Shown here: positions 6,438 to 7,131 of the stretch, in pieces
Position numbering within the stretch: the first letter of the stretch is position 1
Layout of the letters: each line of letters starts with the position of its first letter
Source of the DNA: CAYTKU01 sp964550845
Lineage (GTDB): Bacteria > Patescibacteriota > Patescibacteriia > Magasanikbacterales > UBA922
DNA length: 7,131 nucleotides
Assembly (NCBI GenBank): GCA_964550845.1
Contig: CAZKAD010000052.1
Span: 1 to 7,131, forward strand
Direction of reading: 5' to 3'
Notes under the pieces: model-generated
What the model saw: the letters and a program-made list of their open reading frames with translations, nothing else
Database searches by the model: none
What the model was told of the DNA's origin: nothing
Translations under genes and position numbers: made by a program

Positions 6438-6467
6438 AAAAAACCTCCCGATGTGGGAGGTTTTTTT
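6437..6467. terminator. bidirectional intrinsic terminator between convergent genes
   Basis: CCTCCC (6444-6449) pairs with GGGAGG (6455-6460) around a 5-nt loop. The stem is extended by an A tract (6437-6443) pairing with a T tract (6461-6467). The symmetry gives a T run on both strands, so it can end both the PP2C-like gene and thrS, whose stop is 9 bp further on. Its A tract begins at the last base of the TAA stop. Confidence 0.9.
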
Positions 6468-6475
6468 ATTGCCTA

Positions 6476-7131
6476 TTATTTTCTTGACTTTATTTCATGT
6501 ACCACTCTTTCGACAAACGCATTTTTGTCCATTTTTTCTTGTTCTTCCTGCCCCCTCACGCGAACCATGAGCGGTTCACCTGCAAGTTCTTTATCTCCAA
6601 CCACGAGAACATATGGTATTTTTTCAGCCGCAGATTTGCGAATTTTATTTCCAACAGTTTCGTCGGCATCATCAACATCGGCCCTGATACCAGCATCAAG
6701 CAATTCTTGCATAATAGCCTTAGCACCCGCTAAGTGTTTCTCATTTGAAACAGTGATCAATCTCACTTGTACCGGCGCAAGCCACACCGGCCAGATACCA
6801 GCATAGTGTTCAATCAAAAATGCCATAAATCTTTCATGAGTAGAAAGTGGTGCACGATGAATAACAAATACTTCGTTATTCTCTTGTCCTTTATCATCAG
6901 TATACACCAGGCCAAACCGTTTCTTAGCCGCAAAGTCAAGCTGAACCGTAGACATAGTTTCTTCTCGACCAATCACCGATTTGAACATTACATCTACCTT
7001 TGGACCATAAAAAGCAGCTTCATCTTCGGCTTCAACAAACGGTACATTCATTTCTTGCAACACTTCACGCAGTACTCCTTCAGCATGTTCCCAATTTTCT
7101 GGCTCATTGATATATTTATCAAGGTGATCCT
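6476..7131 (-). CDS. thrS: threonyl-tRNA synthetase, C-terminal part (5' end cut by window edge)
   Basis: This class II synthetase charges tRNA-Thr with threonine. The visible 217 residues cover the end of the catalytic domain and the anticodon-binding domain, roughly a third of a typical ThrRS. Catalytic-core landmarks are AAFYGPKVDVMF (38-49 of the fragment), STVQLDF (60-66) and the motif-3 region VIHRAPLSTHERF (89-101). The His of IHRA (91) matches the third zinc ligand of the family, and E99-R100 match the motif-3 Glu-Arg. WLAPVQV then opens the anticodon-binding domain, which continues through GIRADVDDADETVGNKIR and PYVLVVGDKE. The frame is open to the right edge; a GTG at 7061-7063 is internal, because well-conserved-looking coding sequence (DHLDKYINEPENWEHAEG) continues upstream of it. 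LST stands where many bacterial enzymes have LGS before ERF. The gene is convergent with the PP2C-like gene and ends in TAA. Confidence 0.96.
   Translation of the reverse strand, partial: DHLDKYINEPENWEHAEGVLREVLQEMNVPFVEAEDEAAFYGPKVDVMFKSVIGREETMSTVQLDFAAKKRFGLVYTDDKGQENNEVFVIHRAPLSTHERFMAFLIEHYAGIWPVWLAPVQVRLITVSNEKHLAGAKAIMQELLDAGIRADVDDADETVGNKIRKSAAEKIPYVLVVGDKELAGEPLMVRVRGQEEQEKMDKNAFVERVVHEIKSRK

Noticed and set aside
6476..7063. Complete short gene starting at the GTG at 7061-7063
   Set aside because: Threonyl-tRNA synthetase sequence continues in frame upstream to the window edge, so the GTG is an internal Val codon.
1..7131. UGA recoded as glycine or tryptophan, as in some CPR lineages
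   Set aside because: All genes read to full length with no in-frame TGA and glycine is encoded by GGN throughout, so nothing points to recoding.
1..7131. tRNA genes, rRNA, riboswitches or CRISPR arrays
   Set aside because: No cloverleaf-like segment, T-box-like leader before a start, or regularly spaced repeats were found; the thrS 5' leader is outside the window.

Overview
The window looks like an AT-rich bacterial scaffold, most probably from a Patescibacteria (CPR)-type organism assembled from metagenomic reads. This is an inference. It rests on the style of the DUF3048 protein, compact intergenic regions, strong sigma70-like promoters, the absence of clear Shine-Dalgarno sequences before the visible starts, and two 100-N scaffold gaps. 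The standard genetic code fits: all genes read through without internal TGA, and the four visible stops are TAG, TAA, TAA and TAA.

Layout. (1) 1-1013, minus: nearly complete DUF3048 (YerB-like) membrane-anchored protein, cut by the left window edge; an ATG-initiated ORF list would miss it because its stop is outside. (2) 1033-1123: a 91-bp foldback, MITE-like repeat with CTGTCATTyCGA ends, which supplies the last five codons and the stop of the next gene. (3) 1106-2464, minus: miaB, a radical-SAM tRNA methylthiotransferase. (4) 2465-2609: a divergent promoter region with one promoter for miaB (almost leaderless) and a perfect-consensus one for the gene to the right. (5) 2610-3320, plus: unrecognised 236-aa charged soluble protein, followed by an intrinsic terminator. 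(6) 3413-3512: an N gap flanked by an identical 55-bp sequence, almost certainly a false gap with a duplicated contig end. (7) 3576-6437, plus: about 950-aa protein with a divergent N-terminal PP2C (PPM) phosphatase domain, Pro-rich linker, one transmembrane helix and a roughly 400-aa C-terminal region of unknown function; a second N gap removes the second half of the phosphatase domain. (8) 6437-6467: a bidirectional terminator. (9) 6476-7131, minus: C-terminal part of thrS (threonyl-tRNA synthetase), cut by the right edge.

The two plus-strand genes of unknown role sit as an insert between translation-related housekeeping genes (miaB, thrS). Each has its own promoter, so they are neighbours rather than a proven operon. 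The most novel item is the membrane-spanning PP2C-like protein with its unknown C-terminal domain. No RNA genes, CRISPR arrays or transposase genes were seen.
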